Shown here piece by piece: positions 37,718-47,211 of a stretch of DNA of 64,000 nt (position 1 is its first letter; each line of letters begins with the position of its first letter). Under the pieces are notes generated by a model that was not told the origin of the DNA, made no database searches, and saw nothing but the letters and a program-made list of their open reading frames with translations. Source of the DNA: Blautia sp. (GTDB lineage: Bacteria; Bacillota; Clostridia; Lachnospirales; Lachnospiraceae). The stretch lies in NCBI GenBank assembly GCA_023667395.1, contig JAMPAC010000002.1:62001-126000 (forward strand), written 5' to 3'. Made by a program: the position numbers and the translations under genes.

Positions 37718-38766
37718 GGCTGACGGTACTCCGCCTGATCGCCAGCCTGGATAAGGTGCTGGTGTTCACGCTGGCGGGGACCCTGCTGTTTGGCGGGGGA
37801 TATTATGTGAAAAATATTCTCTTTCACCCTGAAAAGCAATATGGCGTTACCTCCGTATATTATGTGGAATATACTGTGGAGGAAGAAAAGGATGTGATAG
37901 GCGTCTATATCAATGAGATGACCTGGAACACCTATCTTCAATCTCAGGAGTTCATGGATGTACTGATGGAGAACATAAAAGAAAACAGCCGTTATATGGA
38001 CAGCGACTGGGCGGATGATATCAGTGAGGAACAGGTGTCGGAATCACTGACCGCCTATCTGGCATCGAATCTGCGCATGCCTTCCACTACCGTGATCACT
38101 GACAGCGAGGCAGTGAGCCTGTTCATTGCCAGGGCAGTGGAACAGACCATGACGGAGGACTTCCCGGAGAAGATCGGGGAGATATCCGGGATCCGTGTGG
38201 TTGACGCGCCGGAAACTGCGGAGGAAGTGACGCCGGTGGTTCGTCCGGGCAGGGCGTTCGCGTTAAGCGCGATCCTCAGCTGTTTCTTTACCGTAGTGAT
38301 CCTGCTCCTGAAAGAGACAGGGGATGACAATATCTGGCTTCCTGCCACTATCAGGAAGCGATATGGCATAAGGATCCTGGGTACGCTGGCGAGCCCCGAA
38401 CTGTCTGAAAACCTGCGTTATTTTTATGAGGGAAAGAAAAAGGTTGCGGTCTGCGGGGTGCAGGCGGAGACCGACCCGGCGGAAATACTTGCCGCTGTCC
38501 GTGAAAAATGCGGGGAAAGCCTGGAAGAATGGTTTGCCGTACCGTCTCCCGCGGTCTGTCCGGAGAGCAGCAGGATCCTGCGGGAGGCGGAAGGCATCCT
38601 GCTGGCGGTACAGGCGGGGGCACATGCGGGAAAACAACTGGAACACTGCCTGGAATACCTGAAGCAGCAGGATTGCAAAGTAACAGCTGCTATTTTATGG
38701 GATGCAGATGAAAAGCTGATCAGGGCATATTATTTTGGTCATCGTTCCGCCCCGGATAAGCGATAG
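37663..38766 (+). CDS. Wzz-type chain-length protein with a kinase-like tail lacking a P-loop
   Basis: 367 residues. Two membrane helices flank an outer domain (about 45-180), the Wzz/CpsC layout, with the second helix near 190-215. The cytoplasmic tail (about 225-365) starts with RKRYGIRILGTLASPELSEN and contains SRILREAEGILLAVQAGAHA and LEYLKQQDCKVTAAILWDAD, a pattern like a CpsD/BY-kinase fold, but no Walker A GxxGxGKS/T and no tyrosine cluster are visible. It overlaps the sugar transferase by 55 bases. The ATG at 37678 is an alternative start. Confidence 0.75.
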   Translation: MEGERMWEGSYGKEPFDLRLTVLRLIASLDKVLVFTLAGTLLFGGGYYVKNILFHPEKQYGVTSVYYVEYTVEEEKDVIGVYINEMTWNTYLQSQEFMDVLMENIKENSRYMDSDWADDISEEQVSESLTAYLASNLRMPSTTVITDSEAVSLFIARAVEQTMTEDFPEKIGEISGIRVVDAPETAEEVTPVVRPGRAFALSAILSCFFTVVILLLKETGDDNIWLPATIRKRYGIRILGTLASPELSENLRYFYEGKKKVAVCGVQAETDPAEILAAVREKCGESLEEWFAVPSPAVCPESSRILREAEGILLAVQAGAHAGKQLEHCLEYLKQQDCKVTAAILWDADEKLIRAYYFGHRSAPDKR

Positions 38767-38807
38767 TCCGTCTGTAGTGCCGCCTGTGCGGCGGAATGAG
38801 AGGAATT

Positions 38808-39593
38808 ATGAGAGTTCAGGTACTGGCGTCTGTCATGAATGAAACCATGGAAAACATTGTGGAGCGTATGAATCTGGATTCCGACGCCGTGATCATCAAC
38901 CAATGTGAGAGCCTGGGAATGCAGGAGACAGAGCGCAACGGATGCAGAGTGCGGTTTTATTCTTTCCCTGACAGGGGAGTGGGCCGGAGCCGCAATGAGG
39001 CAATCATGAGGGCGGATGGGGATATCTGCCTGTTCGCGGATGGGGATATCACGTATGAGCCGGGCTACGCGGAGGCTATTGCCGCTGAGTTTGAGAAGAA
39101 TCCCAGGGCGGATATGATCCTGTTCAATATCGAGGTGGAGGAAGCCAGAAGAACATACCATATTGAGGAGCGGAAGAGGGTGCACTGGTATAACTGCGGA
39201 AGATATGGGGCGGTCAGCTTCGCGGTACGGCGGGAGAGTCTTTTGAAAGCAGGTGTTACTTTTTCCCTGCTTTTTGGCGGGGGCGCGAAATACAGCAACG
39301 GGGAGGACAGTTTGTTCCTGAAAGAATTTATGGGCAAAGGTTTCCGGGTATACACGGCGCCCGTTACCATCGGCAGGGAAGAAGCCGGAGCATCCACCTG
39401 GTTCGCGGGATATCATGAGAAGTTTTTCGTGGACAGGGGTGTGTTGTATCACTTTCTGTATGGCAGGCTGGCCTGGGTCATGAGCCTGCGTTTCCTGCTG
39501 GCACACAGGGGGATATTCTGTAAGGAAGTAAGCGTAACACAGGCGTATGCCTGGATGAAACAGGGAATACGGGAGGGCAGAGATGGAACGTAG
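38808..39593 (+). CDS. Family 2-like glycosyltransferase
   Basis: 261 residues. It is a GT-A style protein with a short start (VQVLASVMNET), GVGRSRNEAIMRADGDICLF and the metal-binding ADGDITYEPGYAEAI, then GGGAKYSNGEDSLFLKEFMG as the catalytic-acid region. No membrane segment. The start was set at 38808 with an agagga site. It overlaps the EpsG gene by 11 bases. Sugar unknown. Confidence 0.82.
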   Translation: MRVQVLASVMNETMENIVERMNLDSDAVIINQCESLGMQETERNGCRVRFYSFPDRGVGRSRNEAIMRADGDICLFADGDITYEPGYAEAIAAEFEKNPRADMILFNIEVEEARRTYHIEERKRVHWYNCGRYGAVSFAVRRESLLKAGVTFSLLFGGGAKYSNGEDSLFLKEFMGKGFRVYTAPVTIGREEAGASTWFAGYHEKFFVDRGVLYHFLYGRLAWVMSLRFLLAHRGIFCKEVSVTQAYAWMKQGIREGRDGT

Positions 39594-40704
39594 CGCGCTT
39601 GTATATGTCCTGCTGACTGCGGTGACAGTTTTGCTGGGACTTTGTGTGGATAATCGGAAATATGTACCCGGCTATATCAGCGGCAGGCGCAATGCCCTGA
39701 CAGACCGCAGGCAGGCCAGGAACCATATTGCCGTGTTTGCCGTGTTCTGCCTGATGGCGGGAGTGTCCGCATGCCGTATTGCGGTGGGAAACGATTACTG
39801 GGTTTACAGGGATAATTTCAAGCTGATCGCACAGGGAAGGTATGTGTCTTATGAGCCGGGCTTCAACCTGATCGTAAAATGGATACAGCAGCTTTTCGGA
39901 TACGACCACTATCTGCCTGTATTTGGATTTTTTTCCATTGTGACAGTATTCTTTTTTGTGAAAGCGCTGGAGGATCAGGGAAGAAATTTTGCGGTCTCGC
40001 TTTTCCTGCTGATGACAGGGGGATATTATTTCAACAGTTTAAATACCGTCCGTTATTATCTTGCCCTTGCCATAGCGCTCTATGCCATGAAATATGTCCT
40101 GCGGGGCGAATATGGAAAATTCATCCTGTGGATCCTGGGGGGAGCGCTGTTCCACAAGTCCATCCTGCTGGTGATACCGGTATATCTGCTGGCAAGGTTC
40201 CTGGCGGCGGTAAAGCTGAAAAAATGGCATTACATTACAGGTGGAATTTTGGTTGCCAGCCTGATCTTCTGTCAAAGTTTTTATCAGGAGATCATTTTCT
40301 ATTTTTATCCGTACTATAGGAATTCCGTATTTGACGCGGGACAGCTTTCCTATGTGAATATTGCCAAATGTGTCTGTGTGCTGGCATTGTGCGGGATCTG
40401 CTATAAGAGGAGCCTGGCATCGGATATAAATAACAGATTTTATTTTTTCCTGAATGTAGCGGGGCTGGTGGTATACTGCTGCGGTTCTTTCATCCCCGAA
40501 GTATCCAGGGTGGGATATTATGTGATTGTTTCCCAGATATTCCTGCTTCCGGGACTTTTGGAAGATATGCGGGAAGGAATGCTGAAAAAGCTGTGCTGTA
40601 CCGGCGTGATCGTTGGATTTACACTGTATTTCCTGTTTTTGCTGAGAGGGATGTACGCCGTGGATGTGCGGCTGCTTCCTTATTTAAACTGGATCTTCAA
40701 CTGA
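39583..40704 (+). CDS. EpsG-family polysaccharide polymerase (first copy)
   Basis: 373 residues with about 9-10 membrane helices. The EpsG-type pattern is seen in GNDYWVYRDNFKLI, YEPGFNLIVKWIQQLFGYDH, GGYYFNSLNTVRYYLALAIA and GGALFHKSILLVIPVYLL. It probably polymerises repeat units on the outer side of the membrane in a Wzy-like role. A ggagggcag site precedes the ATG. A second EpsG-type gene lies at 59181. Confidence 0.88.
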   Translation: MERSALVYVLLTAVTVLLGLCVDNRKYVPGYISGRRNALTDRRQARNHIAVFAVFCLMAGVSACRIAVGNDYWVYRDNFKLIAQGRYVSYEPGFNLIVKWIQQLFGYDHYLPVFGFFSIVTVFFFVKALEDQGRNFAVSLFLLMTGGYYFNSLNTVRYYLALAIALYAMKYVLRGEYGKFILWILGGALFHKSILLVIPVYLLARFLAAVKLKKWHYITGGILVASLIFCQSFYQEIIFYFYPYYRNSVFDAGQLSYVNIAKCVCVLALCGICYKRSLASDINNRFYFFLNVAGLVVYCCGSFIPEVSRVGYYVIVSQIFLLPGLLEDMREGMLKKLCCTGVIVGFTLYFLFLLRGMYAVDVRLLPYLNWIFN

Positions 40705-40743
40705 TCCATACAGGCCAAAAGGACAGAAAGGAAGAAAGTTTGC

Positions 40744-42123
40744 ATGAGGATTCTGTGGCTCTGTAATGTAATGATCCCCGTCGTTGCGAAGCGCCTGAAT
40801 ATGGAGGCAACGAACAAGGAGGGCTGGATCAGCGGCCTTGCGGGTGTGGCGCTGGAGAAACGCATTGAAAATGACATAGAACTGGCGGTCGCTTTTCCCG
40901 GCTCCAGATCCATGTTTTCCGGCGAACGTGAAATCCGCAGGGAGAAAGTGCCCATGGAGCAGGGTGACCTGATCTGCTATGGATTTTATGAAGACACAAC
41001 GCGGCCCGACCTCTATGACGAGGGATTGGAGGAACGCCTGCGGGAGATCGTAAACGACTTCCGGCCCGATATCGTCCATTGCTTTGGCACGGAATATCCG
41101 CATACGCTGGCCATGTGCAGGATATTTCCCCATAAGGACAGGATCCTGCTGGGAATCCAGGGATTATGCGCGGTCTACGCAAACGCCTATTTTGCCGATA
41201 TGCCGGATCATGTGATAAACAGAGCCACGCTGAGAGACCGGCTGAAGAGAGACGACCTGAAAGAGCAGCAGAAGAAATTTGCCCGCCGCGGCGCCATGGA
41301 GATGGAGGCGGTGAAACTTGCGGGCAATGTGACGGGACGCACGGAATGGGATCGCTTCTATACGGGAGAATGGAACAAAAACGCATGTTATTATAAAATG
41401 AACGAGACATTACGGCCGGAATTTTATCAGGAAGAATGGAGTGAGGAAAGATGCGAGGCACACTCCATCTTCCTGAGCCAGGGCGATTATCCGGTGAAAG
41501 GACTGCATTATGTGCTGACTGCCCTGCCTGCGATACGGCAAAAATATCCTGACGTCAAAGTGTATGTGGCGGGACAGGATCTGACCCGGTATGATACTTT
41601 GAAGCAAAAGTTGAAAATATCCGGTTATGGGAGATATCTTCGCCAACTGATCAAGGACAATGACATAAGGGAACAGGTGATATTCATGGGAAGACTGGAT
41701 TCCCGACAGATGCGGGATCAATATCTGAAATGCAGTCTTTTCGTATGTCCCTCGTCCATTGAAAATTCTCCTAATTCGCTGGGTGAGGCGATGCTGCTGG
41801 GTATGCCCTGCGTCAGTGCGGATGTGGGCGGGATCCCCAGTATCTTTACGGCGGGGGAAGACGGTATCCTGTATAAAGGATTCAGAAGCGCCGAAAACAG
41901 ATTTGATAACACAGATAATCTAAAGGATGATCGGGACAGACAGCTGGAATTGATTTCCGGGCGGCTTGCCAGGGCGGTTGTGGAGATGTGGTCAAACAGG
42001 GAGAAAAGGATCGAATATTGTAAAAATGCAAGAAATCATGCAGAAAAAACGCATGACCGCCAGCAGAATTATAAGAAAATGATAGAAATTTATTCAGACA
42101 TCATGACACGGAACAGGGATTGA
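40744..42123 (+). CDS. Family 4 glycosyltransferase
   Basis: 459 residues with a GT-B fold. The N-terminal half has a Rossmann start (MRILWLCNVMIP) and FRPDIVHCFGTEYPHTLAMC; the C-terminal half has SQGDYPVKGLHYVLTALPAI, then CPSSIENSPNSLGEAMLLGM and the donor-site glutamates of GT4 enzymes. Cytosolic or membrane-associated, it probably adds a sugar to the lipid-linked repeat unit. The gene follows EpsG after 40 bases and is nearly fused to the next GT4 gene. Confidence 0.9.
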   Translation: MRILWLCNVMIPVVAKRLNMEATNKEGWISGLAGVALEKRIENDIELAVAFPGSRSMFSGEREIRREKVPMEQGDLICYGFYEDTTRPDLYDEGLEERLREIVNDFRPDIVHCFGTEYPHTLAMCRIFPHKDRILLGIQGLCAVYANAYFADMPDHVINRATLRDRLKRDDLKEQQKKFARRGAMEMEAVKLAGNVTGRTEWDRFYTGEWNKNACYYKMNETLRPEFYQEEWSEERCEAHSIFLSQGDYPVKGLHYVLTALPAIRQKYPDVKVYVAGQDLTRYDTLKQKLKISGYGRYLRQLIKDNDIREQVIFMGRLDSRQMRDQYLKCSLFVCPSSIENSPNSLGEAMLLGMPCVSADVGGIPSIFTAGEDGILYKGFRSAENRFDNTDNLKDDRDRQLELISGRLARAVVEMWSNREKRIEYCKNARNHAEKTHDRQQNYKKMIEIYSDIMTRNRD

Positions 42124-42124
42124 T

Positions 42125-43339
42125 ATGGAAAACACAGTTAAATTTGTATTCGTATCCAATTATTTAAATCATCATCAGATTCCGTTCTGCAATGCGGTGT
42201 ATGAACTGCTGTCGGGAAGCTTCGTTTTCATCCAGACGGAGCCCATGGAACAGGAGCGGGTCAGGATGGGATGGCGGGAAAGGACGGATATCCCTTATCT
42301 GAGAAAATACTATGAGGAGCCGGACAACTGCAGGGGACTGATCGATTTCGCCAGGGTGGTCTTTTTCGGGGGGAGCGACGAGGAAAGCTACATTGAAGCC
42401 AGGCTGCAGGCGGGCAGGCCGGTGATCCGTTACAGTGAGCGCCTGTACAAGACAGGCCAGTGGAAAGCCGTTTCTCCCAGGGGACTGAGAAAGAAATATC
42501 ATGATCACACCCGTTACCGCAAGGCTCCCGTTTATCTGTGCTGCGCCGGGGCCTATGTGCCCAGCGACTTTCATCTGGTGGGCGCTTATCCCGGGAAAAT
42601 GCTGAAATGGGGATATTTTCCTGAGGAAAAGGAATATGACGCCGACCGGCTGATGGAGTCCAAGCAGCCGGGCAGGATACTCTGGGCGGCCAGGTTCCTG
42701 GACTGGAAGCATCCCGAACTGCCCATAAAGACGGCGGCTTACCTGAGGGAAAAAGGATATTCCTTTCACCTGGATGTGGTGGGCGGCGGCGAAATGGAAA
42801 AACATGTGTTTTCTTTGGCGGAGGAATTGAAGCTGCAGAACCTTGTCACATTCCATGGTTATTGCCCTCCGGAACAGGTTCGCGGTATGATGGAACAGTC
42901 GAATATCTATCTGGCCACCAGCGACCGTCAGGAAGGCTGGGGAGCCGTTGTCAACGAAGCCATGAACAGCGGCTGCGCCGTGGTGGGAAGCAGCATGATG
43001 GGAGCAGTGCCCTATCTGATACGGCATGGAGAAAATGGCATGATCTACCGTGACGGCTCGGAAGACTCCCTGTTCCGGTTGACAGAACAGCTGTTACAGG
43101 ACAGAAAACTCTGCAGGCGGCTGGGCGGAAACGCCCTGCGGACGATCGCCCGGGAATGGAATGCGGAAACTGCGGCGGAACGGCTGCTGGGCTTCTGTAT
43201 CCGGCAGGATTTCCTGGAAGCGGGGGATGTCCCGGCGACGATGGACTGGAAGACGCAGCCAGAGTCAGGACCTATTTCAAAAGCACCTGTTATTTCGGAA
43301 AGGAATATGTATCCCGCATTGATGAAACATGCGTTATGA
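42125..43339 (+). CDS. Family 4 glycosyltransferase
   Basis: 404 residues. Short N-terminal half; C-terminal GT4 domain with ILWAARFLDWKHPELPIKTA, LVTFHGYCPPEQVRGMMEQS and TSDRQEGWGAVVNEAMNSGC, which holds the donor-binding E-x7-E region. Only one base separates it from the previous stop, so translation is coupled. The exact sugar cannot be told. C-terminal 35 residues are polar and variable. Confidence 0.9.
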   Translation: MENTVKFVFVSNYLNHHQIPFCNAVYELLSGSFVFIQTEPMEQERVRMGWRERTDIPYLRKYYEEPDNCRGLIDFARVVFFGGSDEESYIEARLQAGRPVIRYSERLYKTGQWKAVSPRGLRKKYHDHTRYRKAPVYLCCAGAYVPSDFHLVGAYPGKMLKWGYFPEEKEYDADRLMESKQPGRILWAARFLDWKHPELPIKTAAYLREKGYSFHLDVVGGGEMEKHVFSLAEELKLQNLVTFHGYCPPEQVRGMMEQSNIYLATSDRQEGWGAVVNEAMNSGCAVVGSSMMGAVPYLIRHGENGMIYRDGSEDSLFRLTEQLLQDRKLCRRLGGNALRTIAREWNAETAAERLLGFCIRQDFLEAGDVPATMDWKTQPESGPISKAPVISERNMYPALMKHAL

Positions 43340-43447
43340 ATTCTGCGGGCAATGAGCCAAGCGGATGCGTTGGTATCCATTTGGCGAATGCCATATACCC
43401 CATATGCCTGCATGGGGGATGGCCTTAGGCCAGAAGAGGTTGCCGTG

Positions 43448-44464
43448 ATGGATTATCCTTTGATCAGTGTTATTGTCCCGGTATATAATATAGAAGAATA
43501 CCTGCCCAGGTGTGTGAGGTCGCTGCAAAGCCAGACCTATCCGCACCTGGAGATCCTGTTGGTGGATGACGGTTCCACAGAAACAACCGGTGCGCTTTGC
43601 GACCGTTTGGCGGAAGAGGATCCGCGCATCCGTGTTTTCCATAAGGAAAACGGCGGATCTTCCTCCGCCAGGAACCTGGGTATCATGGAGGCAAAGGGTG
43701 TATACCTGGGTTTTGTGGACGGCGATGATTATGTGGAACCGTTTATGTATGAAAAACTCTACGCTGCCATAACACAGTATGGCGTGCCTGCAGCCCAGAT
43801 TGGCCGGGATGAGATCGATCCCGACGGCAACAGGCTGCCTGATATCTGCGTCCCGCCCAAGGAATCGGTCTGCATCGAAGCGGAAGATTTCCTGAGAGAA
43901 CTGCTGATGCACCGTGGGGACTGCTCTTTCTGTACCAAGCTGGTCAGGAAGAACGTGCTGGAGGCCATGGAATTTCCCACAGGCGTGCTGAATGAAGACT
44001 TTCATCTGCTGGTACGGCTCCTGGGGGAGGAGAGGATCCACAGGATGGCATCCATTCCAGACAGGGGCTACCATGTTTTTTACCGTGTGGGCAGCAATTC
44101 CAGAAAAGCGGATAAGGAAAGTTTCTCCCGGGTGTATGCCGATAATATCGACAATGCGGATATGGTCTGCGGCATCGTACAGCGTAGATACCCTGACCTG
44201 CAGGATATTGCGTTCCGTTTTGGTATTTTCCAGCGGATCGACTATATGCTGCACATCCCCATTTCCCGGATGAACAGGAATAATGATTTTTACCGGGGCG
44301 TGGTGGGGTATCTGCGGAAAAACTGGTGGAGATCCATGAAAAATCCCATCCTGACGGGGAAGAATAAAGTGTATCACACATTGTTCGCCATTGCGCCCAA
44401 AGGAATCCGGATCCTGCACAGGAAGCTGAAGGGCGGAAGCGGTCTGCCTGTAACAATTTTGTAA
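43448..44464 (+). CDS. Family 2 glycosyltransferase
   Basis: 338 residues. ISVIVPVYNIEEYLPRCVRS, LLVDDGSTE, KENGGSSSARNLGIMEAKG and GFVDGDDYVEPFMYEKLY are the GT-A start and DXD region. The C-terminal part is helical (FQRIDYMLHIPISRMNRNND). The start at 43448 was chosen because the family starts directly with this motif and agagg lies upstream; a longer reading from 43352 has a poor start. It is the last gene before a new promoter. Confidence 0.88.
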   Translation: MDYPLISVIVPVYNIEEYLPRCVRSLQSQTYPHLEILLVDDGSTETTGALCDRLAEEDPRIRVFHKENGGSSSARNLGIMEAKGVYLGFVDGDDYVEPFMYEKLYAAITQYGVPAAQIGRDEIDPDGNRLPDICVPPKESVCIEAEDFLRELLMHRGDCSFCTKLVRKNVLEAMEFPTGVLNEDFHLLVRLLGEERIHRMASIPDRGYHVFYRVGSNSRKADKESFSRVYADNIDNADMVCGIVQRRYPDLQDIAFRFGIFQRIDYMLHIPISRMNRNNDFYRGVVGYLRKNWWRSMKNPILTGKNKVYHTLFAIAPKGIRILHRKLKGGSGLPVTIL

Positions 44465-44470
44465 TAATAA

Positions 44471-44499
44471 TTGTTATTAAAGCGCGAGTGTGATATGAT
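44471..44499 (+). promoter_or_regulatory. Sigma-A-type promoter for the 4,6-dehydratase gene
   Basis: TTGTTA, a 17-base spacer and TATGAT, about 75 bases before the start codon at 44575. Confidence 0.65.
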
Positions 44500-44574
44500 G
44501 ATTCTGCTGACGTGCAAGTAAAAGCCGGGTGGATATCCATCCGAGGCGAGCGACATAAAGAGAAGGAATCTGAT

Positions 44575-46440
44575 ATGAGAAAAACAGGAAGATTTATAGA
44601 CATTCCCACGAATCGGATCATTGCGTTGATCCTGATGGATATTATGGCGGTCATAGTGGCGTCGTTCGGGGCGCTGTATATCCGGTTTGAATTCAGCTTT
44701 GCAAATATTCCTGGAGAGTATATTACCAAGTTTGAACATATCATCCTGATCAATATTGTTGTTGCCCTGGCGTTTTTCGCGCTGTGGAAGCTGTATAAAA
44801 GTGTGTGGCGGTATGCCAGCGCCAATGAACTGATCAATATCATATTTGCCACCACATGCGCGGCAATTACCCAGACAACGCTGTGTTACGTGCTGGACCA
44901 GAAGATGCCCAGGAGTTATTATGTGCTTTACTGGTTCCTGCTGACAGTGCTGATCACCTGTATCCGTTTCGGATACCGTATCCTGAGGATCCTGAACAAT
45001 AAGAGGAACGACCTGACGGGCAGGAACAAAGGGGTCAATGTCATGCTGATCGGCGCTGGCGCCGCCGCCAACATGATCCTGAAAGAAATTGAGAACAGTT
45101 CTTATCTGAACCTGCGGGCAAAATGCATTGTGGATGACCAGGAGGGCTGCCATGGGAAACTGCTCCGCGGGGTGCCCATCGTCGGCGGCAGGGATAAGAT
45201 CATGGAAGCGGTAAAGGAGTATGGGATCGATGAGATCATATATGCGATCCCCTCGGCGGATGCCAGAACCAGACGGGAATTCCTGGATATCTGTAAGGAG
45301 ACGGGCTGTAAGATGCGCGCCCTGCCCGGCATGTACCAGCTAATTAACGGGGACGTATCTGTTGCCACGTTAAAAGAAGTTGAGATAGAAGACCTGCTGG
45401 GCAGGGAACCGATCCCCATCAATACGGAGGAAGTGCTGGGTTATGTCAGCGGAAAAGTAGTCATGGTCACAGGCGGGGGCGGCTCCATCGGAAGCGAATT
45501 GTGCAGGCAGATCGCGAACCATCGGCCCAAGCAGTTGATCATAGTGGATATCTATGAGAACAACGCCTATGATATCCAACAGGAACTGCTCTGGAAATAT
45601 CCTGCATTAGACCTGCAGGTACTGATCGCGTCTGTCAGGAATACGAACCGCATGAACAATATCTTTGAAAAATACAGGCCTGATATCGTATACCATGCCG
45701 CCGCCCATAAGCATGTGCCCCTGATGGAGACAAGCCCCAACGAGGCGATCAAGAACAACGTCATGGGAACTTACAAGACAGCGCAGGCGGCGGATAAATA
45801 CGGCGCGGAGAAATTTGTACTCATATCCACGGACAAAGCGGTAAATCCTACAAATATCATGGGAGCCTCCAAGAGGATCTGTGAGATGGTGATCCAGCTG
45901 ATGAACCAGAAATCCAGAACCAACTTTGTGGCAGTGCGGTTTGGGAATGTATTGGGAAGCAATGGCAGTGTGATCCCCCTGTTTAAGAAACAGATCGCGG
46001 AGGGAGGACCCGTGACAGTCACCCATCCAGATATCATACGTTATTTTATGACGATCTCGGAAGCTGTTTCCCTGGTGCTGCAGGCAGGGGCCTACGCAAA
46101 AGGCGGCGAGATTTTTGTGTTGGATATGGGTGAACCCGTGAAGATCCTGGATCTGGCAACCAATCTGATCAAGCTTTCCGGATATAAGGTCGGGGAAGAC
46201 ATAGAGATCAGGTTTACCGGACTGCGCCCCGGGGAAAAGATGTATGAAGAACTGCTGATGAATGAGGAAGGACTGAAAAAGACTGCCAATAAGATGATCT
46301 TTATTGGAAAGCCTATCGAATTTGATACGGAACTCTTTGAGAAACAGCTTAAGAAGCTGGGTGAGGACGCGAAGAAAGAGTCGGCGGATATCAGGAAGAA
46401 TGTGCGGGAGATCGTGCCTACTTATCATTATGAAGGGTAG
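44575..46440 (+). CDS. Membrane UDP-sugar 4,6-dehydratase (CapD/WbpM/PglF type)
   Basis: 621 residues. Four N-terminal membrane helices, a CoA-binding-like domain (about 150-260) and an extended SDR domain: nucleotide loop VTGGGGSIGSELCRQIANHR, STDKAVNPTNIMGASKRICE. The usual catalytic YxxxK is MGASK, as in WbpM/PglF relatives. It probably turns UDP-GlcNAc into the 4-keto-6-deoxy sugar needed for QuiNAc/FucNAc-type sugars. The ATG at 44575 has gagaagga. The following sugar transferase starts 10 bases downstream. Confidence 0.9.
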   Translation: MRKTGRFIDIPTNRIIALILMDIMAVIVASFGALYIRFEFSFANIPGEYITKFEHIILINIVVALAFFALWKLYKSVWRYASANELINIIFATTCAAITQTTLCYVLDQKMPRSYYVLYWFLLTVLITCIRFGYRILRILNNKRNDLTGRNKGVNVMLIGAGAAANMILKEIENSSYLNLRAKCIVDDQEGCHGKLLRGVPIVGGRDKIMEAVKEYGIDEIIYAIPSADARTRREFLDICKETGCKMRALPGMYQLINGDVSVATLKEVEIEDLLGREPIPINTEEVLGYVSGKVVMVTGGGGSIGSELCRQIANHRPKQLIIVDIYENNAYDIQQELLWKYPALDLQVLIASVRNTNRMNNIFEKYRPDIVYHAAAHKHVPLMETSPNEAIKNNVMGTYKTAQAADKYGAEKFVLISTDKAVNPTNIMGASKRICEMVIQLMNQKSRTNFVAVRFGNVLGSNGSVIPLFKKQIAEGGPVTVTHPDIIRYFMTISEAVSLVLQAGAYAKGGEIFVLDMGEPVKILDLATNLIKLSGYKVGEDIEIRFTGLRPGEKMYEELLMNEEGLKKTANKMIFIGKPIEFDTELFEKQLKKLGEDAKKESADIRKNVREIVPTYHYEG

Positions 46441-46450
46441 AGGAATGCGT

Positions 46451-47065
46451 ATGTATACAACTGTAAAAAGCATAGTGGACAGGCTCCTGGCGCTGATCGG
46501 CCTCGTTGTATTATCCCCGCTGCTCCTGCTCCTGGTCATTGCCATAAAACTGGATTCCAAAGGCCCCGTCCTGTTTCAGCAGAAAAGGGTGGGGATCCGC
46601 AAAACACATTTTCATATCCTGAAATTCAGGACCATGCGGGTGGATACGCCGAAAGACACTCCCACTCATCTGCTCCGGAATCCTGAGCAGTATATCACCA
46701 GGGTTGGAAAGTTCCTCCGCAGGACCAGCCTGGATGAACTGCCGCAGATCATAAATATCATCAAGGGAGACATGGCCATTGTGGGACCCAGGCCAGCCCT
46801 GTGGAACCAATATGACCTGATCGCGGAACGGGACAAGTATGGGGCAAACGATATCCTGCCGGGGCTCACCGGCTGGGCGCAGATCAATGGCAGGGATGAG
46901 CTTCCCATAGAGGTGAAAGCGAAACTGGACGGCGAATACGTGCGGAAAATGGGGCTAGGGATGGATATACGCTGCATCCTGGGAACCGTAGTCTCCGTGC
47001 TCCGCCATGAAGGCGTGGTGGAAGGCGGCACGGGCGCGATGGACAAAAATGTGGGGAAATCATGA
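46451..47065 (+). CDS. Initiating sugar transferase, intact copy A
   Basis: 204 residues. N-terminal reentrant helix (YTTVKSIVDRLLALIGLVVL) and the transferase motifs FQQKRVGIRKTHFHILKFRT, GKFLRRTSLDELPQIINIIK, GDMAIVGPRPALWNQ and ILPGLTGWAQINGRDELP. It resembles small WcaJ/WbaP-like phosphoglycosyltransferases. The start at 46451 has a gagga site; 46445 is possible. It is a close duplicate of the frameshifted copy at 55136. After its stop only scars of the epimerase and glycosyltransferase remain. Confidence 0.92.
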   Translation: MYTTVKSIVDRLLALIGLVVLSPLLLLLVIAIKLDSKGPVLFQQKRVGIRKTHFHILKFRTMRVDTPKDTPTHLLRNPEQYITRVGKFLRRTSLDELPQIINIIKGDMAIVGPRPALWNQYDLIAERDKYGANDILPGLTGWAQINGRDELPIEVKAKLDGEYVRKMGLGMDIRCILGTVVSVLRHEGVVEGGTGAMDKNVGKS

Positions 47066-47204
47066 TGAAAAGTTTCAGAAGAACAAAAGCAGATGTACTA
47101 TAAAGTCAATTCGCAGCTGACTGTGGAAAATGGGGGACTGCACAGCGCTGGCGGAGGGGATAGAACGTTGGATGAGATGGAGCGGTATGTGGGGTAGGAC
47201 AAGT
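47062..47204 (+). pseudogene. Deletion scar of epimerase plus WbuB-like glycosyltransferase genes
   Basis: About 140 bases made of three short blocks. Position 47067-47127 matches 55928-55988 inside the epimerase gene, 47127-47166 matches 57686-57725 and 47167-47204 matches 57814-57848 near the end of the WbuB-like gene. Missing DNA is about 185, 1700 and 88 bases. The first junction shares the bases gaaaag with both parents. Only a 13-codon start (MMKSFRRTKADVL) remains, so no functional product is expected. Confidence 0.85.
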
Positions 47205-47211
47205 AGTTCTT

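Noticed and set aside
38767-38807. Small hairpin ccgc-ctgt-gcgg before a glycosyltransferase gene
   Set aside because: Four-base stem without a T tract; likely chance.
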